Assembly (NCBI RefSeq): GCF_021917145.1
Contig: NC_061074.1
Span: forward strand, 8,123,485 to 8,187,484
Direction: 5' to 3'
DNA: 64,000 nt
DNA from: Hypomesus transpacificus
Taxonomy: Eukaryota > Chordata > Actinopteri > Osmeriformes > Osmeridae
Shown here one piece after another: positions 1-13,142 of the stretch. A model generated the notes under the pieces. That model did not search any database, was not told the origin of the DNA, and saw only the letters and a program-made list of their open reading frames with translations. A program made the position numbers and the translations under genes. Within the stretch, counting starts at the first letter, position 1, and the number at the start of each line of letters is the position of its first letter.

Positions 1-570
1 AAATTAATTATATTGTCGCTTTGCATTTCATCAGCCTAATAAACTGTGAGTCGTACCGGAGGTTGTGAGTATATTCTCTGGTTGATGTGCATGGAGTATC
101 CATCAAGGGGGTGGAGGTGTAAGGTGGCATGACGATAGATTAATTTTATATTGATTTAATCTCTTTCAGTGGATAAAATAATCACTGACACTACCTTGGA
201 CACCACCAGGGTTATATAAAATAGACAAGACAGGCTCTTTCTGTATGTGTTCTGCTTTCAGAGTGCTCAAGATCAACAGAGGTTTTGCAAACCATGTACT
301 AATCCAACAGCATTTCCATATTTTCATGGCCATAGGGGAGGTCACATGACCCATGGCCATAGGGGAGGTCACATGACCCATGGCCATAGGGGAGGCCACA
401 TGACCCTAAATAGATTCTACACTGCTTTGCTACCCTTGCATTTTTTTTCCTTCAGAAGGTCATTAGTGTTGTACACCAAATGATTGTTTCTACCTTTACA
501 TTCTGTGTGTGTACGTACTGTAAATTATTCATAATTTCTTTGTTCCCTCAAGCCCTGTCTTATGTTCCAG
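1..570. other. Noncoding start of window with a 27-bp triplicated repeat
   Basis: No exon is recognised here. Positions 325-405 hold three head-to-tail copies of a 27-bp unit (starts at 325, 352 and 379) beginning CATGGCCATAGGGGAGG; the third copy differs from the others by one T-to-C change. Short open frames across the repeat on both strands come from the repeat itself. The end of the stretch (about 535-570) is pyrimidine-rich and ends in CAG, so it could be the 3' end of an intron leading into the next feature. Confidence 0.6.
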
Positions 571-674
571 CGTTCCCGATGAGATGTGTGAAAGAGGGAG
601 ATCACTTTGAATTCCAATGCCAGAACAACCATACCCCTCAAGGAAAACTTGTTTACAATGTACTTGCAAAGTAG
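571..674 (+). CDS. Possible terminal coding exon of an unrecognised gene (partial)
   Basis: A pyrimidine-rich tract ending TTCCAG at 570 is followed by an open frame (two leading bases, then 33 codons) ending in TAG at 672-674. An AATAAA hexamer follows at 724-729. The encoded tail reads FPMRCVKEGDHFEFQC and ends GKLVYNVLAK, which looks like ordinary protein rather than low-complexity sequence. Acceptor, open frame, stop and polyadenylation hexamer in the right order suggest the last exon of a plus-strand gene that starts left of the window. I do not recognise the protein, and no preceding exon is visible. It could also be a chance open frame. Confidence 0.3.
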
Positions 675-745
675 TTGCCAAACCTTCCCATTACTGAGCA
701 GATTGTGGCCGGAGTGGACCGAAAAATAAATGTGCCTCAAGGAAT

Positions 746-1677
746 GAATATGATGTGTTCCACTAAACTCAGATTTATTCATTATAATAACGTGTCTTAC
801 AATGATCTGTAGCCTATATGTTTATTGGATATAATCTTTATGATTTATGTTATGATACGTCACACGGAGGGAAGCAGTGTACGAGTTAGTTGGCGGGTGT
901 TCTGTAAGAAGAAAAAAAAAGAGTAGGCCTATAATATTTTAATCTCTGATCATCTTTGGCCTTCATAATAGTTGCTTGGGCTACATCTTTCACGCTCTCT
1001 AAAACTATTCGTAAAACAGACCAAATCTATTATCTATTATCATACCAGAAAAGGTGTAATTATGTAACCCACGCAAGATATTCAGAAACACAATGAACAT
1101 GTTAAAGAGCAGAAACGAAACCAGCTTTGAATGTGGTCTTTAGTTAAAATGTAATAATTCTTAACACTTATGTGCATCAGTCTGTTCAAAGTGTTTCTTT
1201 GGTTGAGCTATCAGTGTTCTTATTTTGGCAGTGAGAAAGAAACGCCTGTTCTGTTTGCTGATCGTCTTCAAAGATCTAATCTAATATGAAATAAAAATCG
1301 ACTTAGTCAAGGATTTAACACCTGCAAACGTTAAGCTTCAGATGCAGCCGGGAAAAGAATTAGATGATCTCATTGGTTCTAGAATTCATGGCAGGTGCCA
1401 GGTTGTGCTCACAGCTCGTGTGGAATGCCACCCCTGCCAAGGATGATGATCCCCATCCCTACTTTCCTTGGCATGTTTCCATGGTGACACTAATAAGAAG
1501 AGTTGAGACACCTCAGCTCCGTGACACACGCGCGGCTCTGCTAATAAAAGATGAAATTATTTACAGCGCTGCATCAGAGATAAAAGTGCCCAACTGCTGC
1601 CATCTCCTTGTTGAGTGAGTTCATTGTGTTCAGCCGTGTTGTCTACAATACTGACATGACAATGCTTCAGATACCGG
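746..1677. other. Intergenic, no gene seen; X-box-like motif
   Basis: No coding exon is supported. The stretch 1320-1640 has more complex sequence than its surroundings. It contains a near-palindromic GTTTCC-AT-GGTGAC at 1475-1488, similar to the RFX-factor X-box, and an AT-rich homeobox-like patch around 1540-1560. It may be a conserved regulatory element, but that cannot be shown from one sequence. Confidence 0.35.
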
Positions 1678-1956
1678 CAGGGGCGGATCTAGAGATTTTC
1701 ATTTAGGGAGGCAAAAGGAAGTTGTTGGGTGGCCTCCTGGAGGCAAATCAAAACCCAAAGTAGGGGGGTACAGTACTGCCTATGGTAAATGATTAGGCTA
1801 TAACATTGTAGTTTAAATTAAACACAAATATTTATATTATTTATTGAATTGTTCTGTAATGTACAAATAATATTTTTCCATGGGAAGATTGGGGTGGGAA
1901 GTATTTTTTATTGGGTGGCAGCTGCCACCCCTTGCCACCCCTTAGATCCACCACTG
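1678..1956. mobile_element. Nonautonomous hAT-type DNA transposon (MITE) with 8-bp target duplication
   Basis: The 279-bp element is bounded by imperfect terminal inverted repeats: it starts CAGGGGCGGATCTAGAG, and the reverse complement of its end reads CAGTGGTGGATCTAAGG, 13 of 17 matching. It is flanked by a perfect 8-bp direct repeat GATACCGG at 1670-1677 and 1957-1964; 8-bp target duplications and CAG..CTG ends are typical of hAT elements. It encodes no transposase. A perfect 18-bp palindrome (1913-1930, GGGTGGCAGCTGCCACCC) lies near the right end. The intact target duplication suggests a fairly recent insertion. Confidence 0.85.
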
Positions 1957-1964
1957 GATACCGG

Positions 1965-3049
1965 AGACTTTATGAGGTAACTGGATGGACTAAAGATCTA
2001 TAGCCTATAGTTTTGTAGGCCTATCGAACAATTCTCCTCCTTACGTTAGAATTGGGGAACTTGAAAAACACATTTTTTACTTCTAGTTGATTTTACATTT
2101 ATTTATCCGTCACTCTATATTATGGTTTGATGCAACATTACGATAAAAAAAATAACCAGTGTAAAATAGGCCTATATGCATCTATTTATTTTATTTTTTT
2201 GTCTTGCTATTAGGCATACTAGGGGGAGACAATATCTATGCATTTTACCTCAATCCTGCACACTCCCTCGCTATCTGTGTAAGCAAAGTGCTGTGTGTGG
2301 GATGTGAAATGTGCTATCCATACCACCCACGTGCCCATCACATCATGTTAGATACGCGACCCTCGCCATTTTCAGGGGCATTCTAGTAATGTGAAATATG
2401 GCGGAGTCAGTAGTTAGCAGCCTGAAGTGCATATCACATTGCAGCATTTCTTCATTCCTTTGCACCTTTCCAGCCACAGGAACATTTCAGATACCCTGTT
2501 TGTTAAGTCATCAGACATTATCTATTTTGAGGGTAGCTTCATTATGAGCACTCAGTATTTAGACTTGCTTTAACCTATCATGTGTGGTGGGTAAATATGC
2601 CTATATCATATTGAAATTATAAAGTAGAGAAAGAGAGGGTACAATTTCTGGGTAAATTATGAGATGTGCCTGTGTGGTTGCATTAGGGCTTTTTTTCTCA
2701 TTTTTTTACTACCATCACCTCGGTCATGTGACCGGCTATCCGCGTTTCTAGTATTATCTTCTACTCCAATGTTTTGGATATTGAATGGCATAGATTGCTC
2801 TACATGACTTATGATCATCATTTGATACCCCTCTCATGGTATATTGCTTTAGTAATTCATGAGTCTCACCACAATTCTAGCTCAACAGTGCAAATACTGG
2901 GAAAACAAAGTTGACGAAGTATCAGCCTAGCACAATATTAGCTAACTGGTTTGTAGCTATTGCACTGTAGCTGGCTTACCAGCTAGTGCATACTGTGCTT
3001 TGGAGAACTGGATTTTAAGCTATAGAACAGCACATTCTGGTAGCAATAA
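1965..3049. other. Intergenic, no gene seen
   Basis: AT-rich noncoding DNA with no supported exon. The short open frame around 2204-2386 has no recognisable protein character. Confidence 0.5.
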
Positions 3050-3127
3050 TGTACCATTTTGCTCACCTGGGCTGGAGAGAAGCCGGCTGTGCCCCGTTTT
3101 GCTCAGCTTCAGACCTGACCCTCAGAA
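3050..3127 (+). other. Possible first coding exon ending at a perfect splice donor
   Basis: A perfect consensus donor, AAG followed by GTAAGT, lies at 3125-3133. A short open frame starting at an ATG near 3050 (MYHFAHLGWREAG...) stays open up to that donor. The surroundings are rich in GCTAGC motifs, as are the 5' regions of spcs2 and pgm2l1 in this window. No matching downstream exon was found, so this may be a 5' exon of an unidentified gene, a noncoding RNA exon or chance. Confidence 0.15.
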
Positions 3128-3876
3128 GGTAAGTAACTTACTAGTATACAGGTGAGTTAGCCTACTGTGTGGGATTGCTAGCGCTAACCGGTATGAAGAA
3201 GGGCGAAAATACTGGGTGTTGGGTATCACAGCCTGGAAACATAGGTAGCTAGCTACACAACATAACACCCTGGCCTGTACCTATAATGTTTCTGCCGCAG
3301 TTTTACCTAGACTAGCTATCTCCCTGAAGCTAACGAGCAACTGAACTGATGTTCTAGTGTAGGTAATCGTGCGCACGTTTGTGACTTTGTGACTGTGGCT
3401 CGCTAGTTAACCAACATTAGCTTATTTTTTTCACCACAAAAACTTAAATCCTGCCTAAACCATAAAACGGAATAAATAATAAAAAAAATATGAGAGAGAG
3501 AACAAGAGATTGCCAAGCATTCTCTTTGTTTAATTGACAGGGCTATACTTATGGATACCAAAGCTACAGCCACTTCCATCTTAAAACTACTTACATTTAC
3601 AGAAAATGGAAAATGTGGAATGTTCAACCCCTTTTTTTGGATGACAAGCTAGTTTTTAGTTTGATTCTGTAATATCCATATCTATAAGAGCTGTTATTTA
3701 TTTACATTGCCGTGAAAGAGAGAGAGAGAAAGAGGGAGGAAAAAACTAAGATTGAGACAGAACTTGTCTGTAGCATGTCAGTGATCGTGATGCTCTTTGG
3801 CATTGTGGTTAGGTGTGTGTGTGTGTGTGCGTGTATACTGCACATAAATTAAGCAGGCAATTGAATTGCTTGGGTT

Positions 3877-4005
<129 letters not shown>

Positions 4006-4009
4006 AACA

Positions 4010-5079
4010 AGTGCAGCCGGCAGCAGTTTTGCTCACTAGGGTAGGTAGGGAATACAAAGTGATGGTCCTGGTGGCTGCTCTGATCACTGTACTGTGAGGA
4101 CTCATTGTATTCCCCCATCTCAGAGTGCCAAGTTAATAGCTTGGCTCACTGATGCCAGTTGAATTTATCGGCCCTCTCTGAAGGCTGTAATGAAATACCC
4201 TCCTAAAATACCCACCTAAGGAGGTAACGGGTAACAATACATCGTCTCAAATGTGTGTGCATTGCTTTACATGAACCAGTGAATCAGTAAATTAAAAACA
4301 CAGACACACTTCTGTTTCCTGAAGCCAAATCGAAATGCAGATCACACGAAGGGTTCAGACGCTGAATTGAAGGAATAACTTCGGGGACTTTGTTGGAATT
4401 ATGATTTGTTTTAGTTTAAAAGTGAAAATTCCCAATGTCAGTGCAAAAGCACACTGGACTGATTACATACATTTACATTATGTGGAAGTCATTTGCATTT
4501 ACTATTTTAATATTTAAGATAATGTTTAAGTTTAAAATAAACAACACATCTGGTCAAAAGTTTTTTATTTTGGCTGCAGCATCCTGTGTGTCTGAAGGAT
4601 CCATGGCTACCCTGTGTCCATTTTCAAATGTCAAAGCCACTGTCCTGGGACCAGATGCCTAGCAGAGTCCCCAAGGTGTTAAATCTGCTCTCTGGCAACT
4701 CCCAGTCTTAACTGAGACAGCTTATAGTACCACATAAGTTTAGGTCTGCCACTGTATTGGAAGCGTCGTCTCCTGTTGAGAGGATTTTCGTTGGTCAGAT
4801 TCCCATCATACTATTAGGAGCTATTTTGTGAAAAACTGAGATGTGGGGGAGATTCGAACCTCTATCTGGAAGGTTTGTGACTATTTGTTTCTCTATTTGA
4901 CCCTATTGAACAATTAGTTTTTTTATTGAAAGATCTCAATGTCAGACTGCCCTGTCATTCTGTCTTGTCACCTTGTCCAATTTTTCACTTATTTGAATAG
5001 ACCATTTCTATAATCTGAGATTTGTCACCAGCCCAGATCCTGCTCCTCTTTTAGAGAGATTGTCCATGTCCCCTTTTGT

Positions 5080-5119
<40 letters not shown>

Positions 5120-8100
5120 AAGAGGAAATTTGATCTCAAAGGAGAGTGTGGTCCATTAGAGGGAAATCTAATCATGCCTGGACCCCTACAGGATAATGCA
5201 GTCTGACAAGGGTTTGTTGTGTCCCAGAGTGCTCTCTTCCTGCCTGCTTGCCACAGACCGATAAAGTCATCAGAGTAATTACAGATCTGCTGACACTGGT
5301 GGTGAGAGGATGAGACACACACACAAAAACACCCACTAAACATCGATACAAACCTGTCCGTAATTAAAAACATTGCTCTTTTAGTCTTCTTTACAAGGTA
5401 AGCGTGTTGATTTCCTATTAGATTTTTTTCAGAGGGGTTCAATATTTCCATGCATACAGTACTGAAGACTAATGGACCCTGGTCCCAGTGAGGGAGACTT
5501 GAAGTGGTCATCTTAGAGGAGTGGTCAGCCTTAGAAAGAAAAGACATCTTAGGGTTGGCCAGAAAGTCCATGTTGTTGGTGAAACCGCCACAGTGGCTCA
5601 CACTGTGCCCACACTGCACCCTGTGACAAAGGGCTGTCTAGACTTGTTTACTGGCAACACAACAGCAAGTAAATTACAAAAGCAGGATACTTCCAAGCTC
5701 TACCGGCCATCCAAGGCAACCAGACAAATAGCCTCTGTCCTCTTCAACTCCTTCCTTACCAACTTGTGAGTGAGAAAGAAGAAACATTCTGCACTGTAGA
5801 CAAACTATAAACACATACAAGATGACATAGCATGTGGTTTCACCTCGGCGCCTGACCTATGACAACAGAGAGAAACTTTAAGCATTGTTGTGTGAAGGCG
5901 GATCTTAGTAAATGTTCATAATCACGTTTTAGCACGCAGTCATCTAGTAACATAGTTTCCAGAGTGAAACTTGTATAATTTATTCTTGTTTTGTAGTAAT
6001 ACAGTAATGTGGCATGTCTAGTCATTTGAAGGCGGCCACTTGTCTCACTCATCTGCAGAGTTTCATCTGTATTCGACTTCCAGTGTAAATACAAGGTTCA
6101 GTATTGTGTAGGTACAGTGGGTAATATTGATTTTTACAGTCAGAAAGAGGCAGATTCCTCCCCTTCAGTAAAAGCTTTCTTGGTTATGTTGTGGACCGAG
6201 ACTAAAATATCTAAATGTTGTTCTTTCAGAATGTGTTTAATCCAAGTATTATACACACAAAGCCAACCCTCAAAGTTAACACATTTAATTTACAAAGATT
6301 ACTGTGGTTTTAAAGTAACATTTATCTGTTCCATCCCCACTCTCTGCTATCTAAGTGATGCCTCAGAAAACGGACAGGGAGTATTTTTAGAGATCTGGTT
6401 TCTGTTTTGATGGAGTCCTCCCACTCCTCTTTCAATCCCTATCCAAGACTATGGTGAGGCCAGCTGGAATGTGACCTGCATTATTCTCTCTTGTTCCATC
6501 CCACCAGGCGCAATCAGAGACCGCAGAATCAAACCACCCCACCCACCCCCCCATGTTAAAGTGAGTAGGCAGCTGCACTGAACTACCTGCAGATATCCTG
6601 TTCAGAGCCTGAAGGTATACTTTGCTGCTCAGATTATTGTTCCCGGCCAGGCATTATTGGCAGCTAACCAAGCACTGACAGTGGCTTTCTGTGAAAATAG
6701 AACCTTGTTGAGAAAACATATGAACCTTAATAGGTGTACCTGTATAGGAATGGACATCACTCACAATCATGGGATCATCTCCCATGTTTAGATTGAGATA
6801 TGGCTTTGTATGGCTTGATTGAAAGAGTGCAGAAGAGAGAGAGAGAGAGACAAAGTGAAAGACGGATGGGGAGAGAGAAAGGGATTGAGGTAAAATAACT
6901 GCAGGTAGTGATAATGTCTCATCTTAAGAATAGGAAAACCTACTTGAAGCTAAGACTCTGCTGGCAACAATATTTACACCCTATAAACTCAGGACCTTTG
7001 GGGTTCCCTTCAGGCAATGTCACAACTCTTCACAAACAACATAAAACACCTTCTACTTTTATGGACCATCTCTTAATTAAGTGACATGGTACCGTTGCCA
7101 GAATTTGTGATCTGGAAGCAAGATTAAAGTGAACTTTTATTGAATGGAGAGAAAGTGCTAGGGGGAGAAACTGTACTGATGACCTCAATCTAACATTGTT
7201 ATAGACCTGAGTTACCCTCTGATTTAGAAGTAAAAGTACTTAAGGCTTCAGTCTTGTCATCCTTTTATATGAGGACAGCCCTGCAGCAGCACTCAAATAA
7301 ATAGGTGGTTCTGGGTCTTCGTCAGACTGCCTGGCTGTCCCTCCTTCTATCCAGTAAGCCTCTCAGACCGCACAGCCTGTGCTCCGGAGCTCGAGCATTG
7401 TGCTGTCTTCTCTCATGGGTGGTGGGTTCCCCGTGGCCCCCTCCCTTGAGGCCCCATCCCCGAGGCCCCCTCCCCGAGGCCATCTCCGCTTAGGGCAGAC
7501 TGGAACTGTCATGCTGTCGTTTCTGTCTCCCCCAAAGCCTTTTTTTAAGCACACATGTCAGCCGGAGCAATCAGTTGAAGTCTCACAATTCAATGAATAG
7601 GAATCGTATGTTTTTTTCAGTTGCTGTCTGCTTTTAATAGATTCATTTTTCCGAATCATCTAGCTACATATCTCCCAACGGTCCACGGAGACCAAAGTAT
7701 TATCCTAGCTGTGGAAAAAAGTCTGTGGAATAAAATGTATGTAAGATATATCTTCAGTAATATGCAGAAGTCCCTTCATTTTTCACACATCAATCCTAAG
7801 ATGATTTGAAGTTTTTATTGCATGGACAGCCCTCTCTAATTACCCTGAGTGACAGAAGTTGATGCCTATTTCCAGTGTCTGTTTGACACAGACGCTGTGA
7901 ATCACTGTCTGGGTGGGTGACATACCTCTGCCAAGATGGGTCATTGGTGTTGAACAATGCAAGTCATCGCCTTCAAAATCCATAATTTAAAACAGAAGAA
8001 AACTATTCCCTCACACATTTCAAGAAATATCCACTGAGTAATGCCTGCAAAATAAACTGCGTTCTTGCATTTGTATCGCATTCATTGTCACCACATGCTT

Positions 8101-8400
8101 GTTTGTGTGTATGCTTTTGTTTATAGTACATACTACCTCAAATTGATGCAAAAGAGAGAGGGAGTAAAACCTAGAAAGAGAGATTGAGAGTGACAGGCCC
8201 TTAGGAGGATGCAGCTGGCAGACGTCGGCCTGCCTTTCTCAGGACTCCTGTTGAATAATGGAGGTCTCTTTCAGACTTACACCCAGCACACACACAAGCT
8301 CTCGCCTACTCTACCCTCCCCATTGCCCCCACCCTCTTCACCAGCAGACACTTATTTCACTGGCCCCTGTTGGATGTCCAGGGGGTGTACCGACACCTTT
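4010..8400. other. Intergenic, no gene seen; short AAAG repeat
   Basis: No supported exon in 4.4 kb. It includes an (AAAG)n microsatellite at about 5080-5110 and GA-rich stretches near 6836-6885. The longest open frame, minus strand 5008-5619, runs through the AAAG repeat and shows no domain, so it is treated as chance. A 4840-4880 fragment resembles a pol III B box on the minus strand (GGTTCGAATC) but has no partner A box. Confidence 0.5.
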
Positions 8401-8406
8401 GACCTG

Positions 8407-8479
<73 letters not shown>

Positions 8480-8663
8480 GTGGGGGAGATGAGGAAGGGC
8501 TCCTCTGGGAGTTTCGAAGCACCAAAGAGAGACCGAGCAGGGCCACTCAGAGCTCCATGCTAATCAGTCATTTGGACACACAACATCATACATCTCATCA
8601 GACGAGGTTATATTCAGTGATGATTCAGAGCCACACTGGGACATTTAGGATGTGTGGTTGGGT

Positions 8664-8702
<39 letters not shown>

Positions 8703-8706
8703 AGGT

Positions 8707-8745
<39 letters not shown>

Positions 8746-8790
8746 GGTGAGGTGGGTGTGTGTGGGTGGGTGGGTGAGGTGGGTGGAGGG
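8407..8790. repeat. (CT)n microsatellite followed by (GT)n/GGGTGGGT repeat cluster
   Basis: 8407-8478 is nearly pure CT repeat. 8652-8790 alternates GT dinucleotide runs with GGGTGGGTGAGGT blocks, giving a small nested repeat. All open frames here are repeat-driven. Confidence 0.9.
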
Positions 8791-11700
8791 GCTCATGGCT
8801 CTATCAGCGCGAAGGGTAGAGAGGAAATATGGAGGACAATACAATGTTCAGTGAACATGGAGCTCGTGCCGTGGTCCCATGACACGTTCGTCAGGGAGGA
8901 CAAAATAGACTTCTGAGGGAAGGGAGTGCTGACTGACTGGTATAGACTTACAAAGTGTCCTCTCCCCCTGAATCCCTCAAGGAACTGCATCAGGATTGGA
9001 ACAGTTACACAAGCTCTGTCTGGTCTCCTTCCTGCTGCGAGGGGCACTGAACTGAAGTGCCGTGCACTCAGTCACCTAACCACGGATCACCATTTGAATA
9101 CAAAAAAATTAAATAATCAGGTTTGAAATATTCTAAGTTGGGAATTTAGTCACTGTGGTTGTCAAGGGCAGGTATACGTCGCCTGTCTCTCATTCGCCTA
9201 GTTGTCTGAGTGGATTATAGTGTGGGAGTAGTGCTTAGAACGCAGCAAGGGTAGATCTTGTCTCTTTAACCCTTTTGCTCTTGTTGAAACAAAGGTAAAC
9301 AGAGAGATTACATGGCAGGACATTTGGTATTCTTGTGTATGGACCCTCAGCTCAGCCCAAACAAACACAAAATATAATAAAAGACTCATAGTGTATTTAT
9401 TTTGCTCAAAAAAGATTATTTTGAATGCATTTCCAAAGAAAATGTGGACCTGTTTCAAGTCTGTTTAATATGTATAGGCCTTTCACGGTTGCTGGTACTA
9501 CCAATAAATCAATCATTACTGCTGCACAGAATACTTCTTCCTGACATTTACGTCAGCCTATACTAGCTTGGATTGGAGGAAAAAAGAAAACTAAGGATCT
9601 CTGACTAAAACAGTGACATCAGTGAGCAGCAGTGCCGATATTGACACAAGCCAGGAAGGTGCGATCTTTCACACTGCAAACTGTCATTTTCAGATGAGGT
9701 CATGCTAACATTCCCTGCCACGTTTTGCTGCCTATGGCTTCTCTTTGGTAGTGTCTCTTTTGATTCCTGCCTGCTTCTAGTACCCACATGGGAGACCGCA
9801 TGTGCCTCAGGCAGGCCTGCATGTGTGTGCTCTCCACAGCGCATGTTCTCTGGTGCACGTCATGCCCCGACATTTGGAAATGGAAAGGACTGACATTTTA
9901 GCAAAAACGATTTATAACAATGTTACGAGACAGCCATGGTATAAAGACTTGCCAGTTTTTTAATTAGTTGAAAAGAAACTGACACAGACAAGAACCTTTT
10001 AAGGGCCCATCTTGAAATCCCACAAACATGTTTTTGAAACCTTTTGCTTATCTATTGCTTTGAATGAATTAAAAATATATTTTGAATCCCATCCCCTGCT
10101 AGAACAGTGCTTGTCATTACAGGGGGAGGGTCCCTCAGTGCTGCTGTGTCCCCAGCTCCCGCTTACAGGAAGGTAGGGTGATCAATCAGCCTGCAGGGTC
10201 AGTCCACATTTATTTGTAGCAGGAAATGGAGACGCAACCACCATCGTATCCTCCTCCATTTTGAAAGGAATGACAAATTCGCTGCATTCAAAGCCGTCAG
10301 TCATCGATGATTATAATTATTTTTTTGTGCTCGTCACTCAAGTTTTTTGTCGGTGTCGCTGCAAAATCTAGCCCCTTACAGGAATTTTTGACAACCAGAA
10401 TCAAATAATCTGATTTCCCTTTCTCTCACCTTGCAACACCAGTGACATCATTAACACATTGAGCCGTTGCATCATGCGTCGCTAATGGCTAGACCGTGTG
10501 CTGCCGCCCTTTCCTTCAGCCCTAATATCACAGAACCAGGCCTGACATCACGCCCATCCCTCCTGCCCCCCCCCTCCCCCCCTCCCTGCACCGCTGGAAT
10601 ACTAACACAGGCCCTCCTGGGTGATTGACAGGCCATTCAACCTGAGCGCGCAGCAGCTGGCTCCGTTTGCACAGCCCAATTATGGGACCCTGTCTGACCA
10701 CAACATTCCGTTTCCCTGACTACACACCATTACATCTCTCCTCTGACCTGGAGTTACCCTACCAGCTGGCATGACATCAGCAAGAAGATTGTGTCAAAAT
10801 GGGAACTGGTATTACAAGACAAGTAGTAGGGGTGTCTGTTATTGTAAAACTGGATTTAATTTAGAGGATAAGGATTCCTTGCTCAAAAACATAGCTAAAT
10901 ATTTAATGCACACTTTTGTGCACATCTTCTACCTTTGCGAGTGTGAATGTGTAAAAAGTCTATCTGTTCATTTCTTGAATAGCCATGAAGCAAATGTGAT
11001 CATTGTAATTAGGAGTAATAAAAAGCATTGTGATGGAAGTTGGAAGGAGACATAGTTTACAGTGTCAGTAATTCACAGTGCCAATGCATTTCTCTGAGAG
11101 TGAGATGCGCAGCATTTAGGCGTGGACGATCAATAAAGTCTCACTACACTGCAGCTAATGGTTTGGAGTAAGGGCCACTTCAACCATGCTTCTTCATTCG
11201 ATTGTAAATATCCTCGCTACCCCACCCTACACAGTGTGAACTGACAAATCAGTATTTTTCTTCACATCTTTGTTTAGATTCCTGCACCTCTAACCATCTC
11301 GGTCCTGCTGCCGTGTTGTAAGCTCGCTCTCTCTGCATTTTTTATCACTGTCAACAATGATCCCTGGTCCTCTCCTTCCTTAAACTGAAAGGGTGCTCTG
11401 TTTGCAGCTGGTACTTCTGAGCACAGTACGGTTGCCTGACTCCAAACATTCAGAACGACCTGCTGAATCTTGTTCCTGCTTTAGCCTGTCAAACCAGAAC
11501 AGGGAAAAAATGAAGCCTAAGACAGCATTCACATGTCACCAAGGTATGACAGACATTATGATGGTTTACAAATCTCAATCCGTTTTCACCAATGTAATGA
11601 CACCGATGTGTCATAATTAACAGTACTGTCAGCTTGCTTTTGGATTTTCATTTTCTTTGTTATTATTGTTCCTTTCTGAACTATTGTTCTTTCATTATTG

Positions 11701-13120
11701 TTCTGTCAGGTTGGTGGACCAAAGGAGGATTGTGCTGATGTGCCTCAGGCTATTTCAAGCCAGGCTTTGCCACCTGAAAATTGTGTGTGGAAATCAATGG
11801 AACGAACTCCAATAATGCTCTTCTCCAATAAGCGCCCAGAGGACAGGTCTGTGCTTGCTGGCCTCCTCACCTCCAGTCTTCCTCAGGGCACATCAAGATT
11901 GCTACTGGTGTTATAGTGGGATTCAAGAGCTTCCACAATATGACTCACTCCTCCTCTAACAGCCTCTCTCTCCACCAGCCCTGTCTTAGCTGACTGCACT
12001 GTGGGTGACAGGCATCAAAAGACAATCAATCACATGTCGTCCCCCAGCTATGCTCACAAAAGGACCACAAGAAATTGTTGATGATCAAAAAGGTCATTCT
12101 GGCCATTTAGTTCATCTGTGACACGTCCTATGGAATACATAGCGTAGCCGCCCTGAACGTATTATGGTAATTGTGCTACATTTTGCAAGCATTTGGAAGC
12201 CAGATGGACGGGTCTGTCTGAAGAGCCGGCTTCCTCACAAAAGACCCAAACAACACATCCTAACGGTCCGGGATCTTTGTTCTAGCTACAGGGACAGACC
12301 CAAAAAGTCCAGAATGTTTTCCTCCAGACTGTGTCTGCCATCAGCTCATTAATTACGTCTCTGATGATCGTCTCCAAGAAGCTCTGGAAGTTCTTTATAG
12401 GGCCAATGGTGCAGCCATTCGGTTCTTCAGTGCAGCAGACAGCATTGCATTATTTGTTTGTGGCTCGATTAAAGCCGACCGCTGTGCAGCGATTCTCCAA
12501 GGAGCCATTACGAGACTCCTCTTCACTGTCAGAGCCACTCTGGTCAAAGCCAACATGAAGGAGGCCCTGCCAAATAACATAAATAATAATAATAATGATG
12601 TCCTCTAGGAAAACACAAGTAGAATGATTATGTATATTTTAAGACAGAAGTATGCAAGTGAGGTCATTTCAGAAGAAGAGTGCGCACAGGTACACCCACA
12701 CCATCTGTTCTGTTTCTCACAGACTTGGTTCACGTTCGTGTGTGTGTTTGTGTGTGTGTGTGTGTGTGTGGTGGGAGTGGCAGCAGATGGCTTCAGCAAA
12801 CATTTCAGAGCACAGTCTTGACTTTGTCTCAATTAAAATACATGTACTGTTCCCCATGAATTGTGTTCTAAGTGTACAGCCCAACTGTACCAAAAATGAA
12901 AGTGAGGCCATGACTATATTATAATAATACACAGATAAACACCATTACTGAGCCCGCTTGCTGCTGCAGAATGCGATGTGTGCTACTGCCATCTGGTGTA
13001 CAGATACAGTACTGTTACAAATGGTTATGTTGGGCTCTGTGAATGACGTTTTGATCATGTTGAAATATTTGGCCCATCTGTCATTACCTCTGAATAATGT
13101 TTACCGGTCTGTAAAGTGTG
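8791..13120. other. Intergenic, no gene seen
   Basis: No exon is supported. It contains a (GT)n microsatellite at 12738-12772 and a C-rich patch at 10560-10590. Two stretches of complex, moderately GC-rich sequence (about 10440-10760 and 12160-12560) could be conserved noncoding elements. Neither has an open frame with recognisable protein content. Confidence 0.45.
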
Positions 13121-13142
13121 CATATTTCAAAAATATTCCAAA

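Noticed and set aside
4840-4890. Possible tRNA gene or SINE (B-box-like GGTTCGAATC on the minus strand)
   Set aside because: No matching A box, no cloverleaf, and no similarity to the other SINE copies.
5008-5619. 203-codon open frame on the minus strand
   Set aside because: It crosses an AAAG microsatellite, shows no domain or family similarity I can recognise, and no splice or polyadenylation context supports it.
8209-8703. 164-codon open frame on the plus strand
   Set aside because: Most of its length is Ser-Leu and Val-Cys runs from CT and GT repeats.
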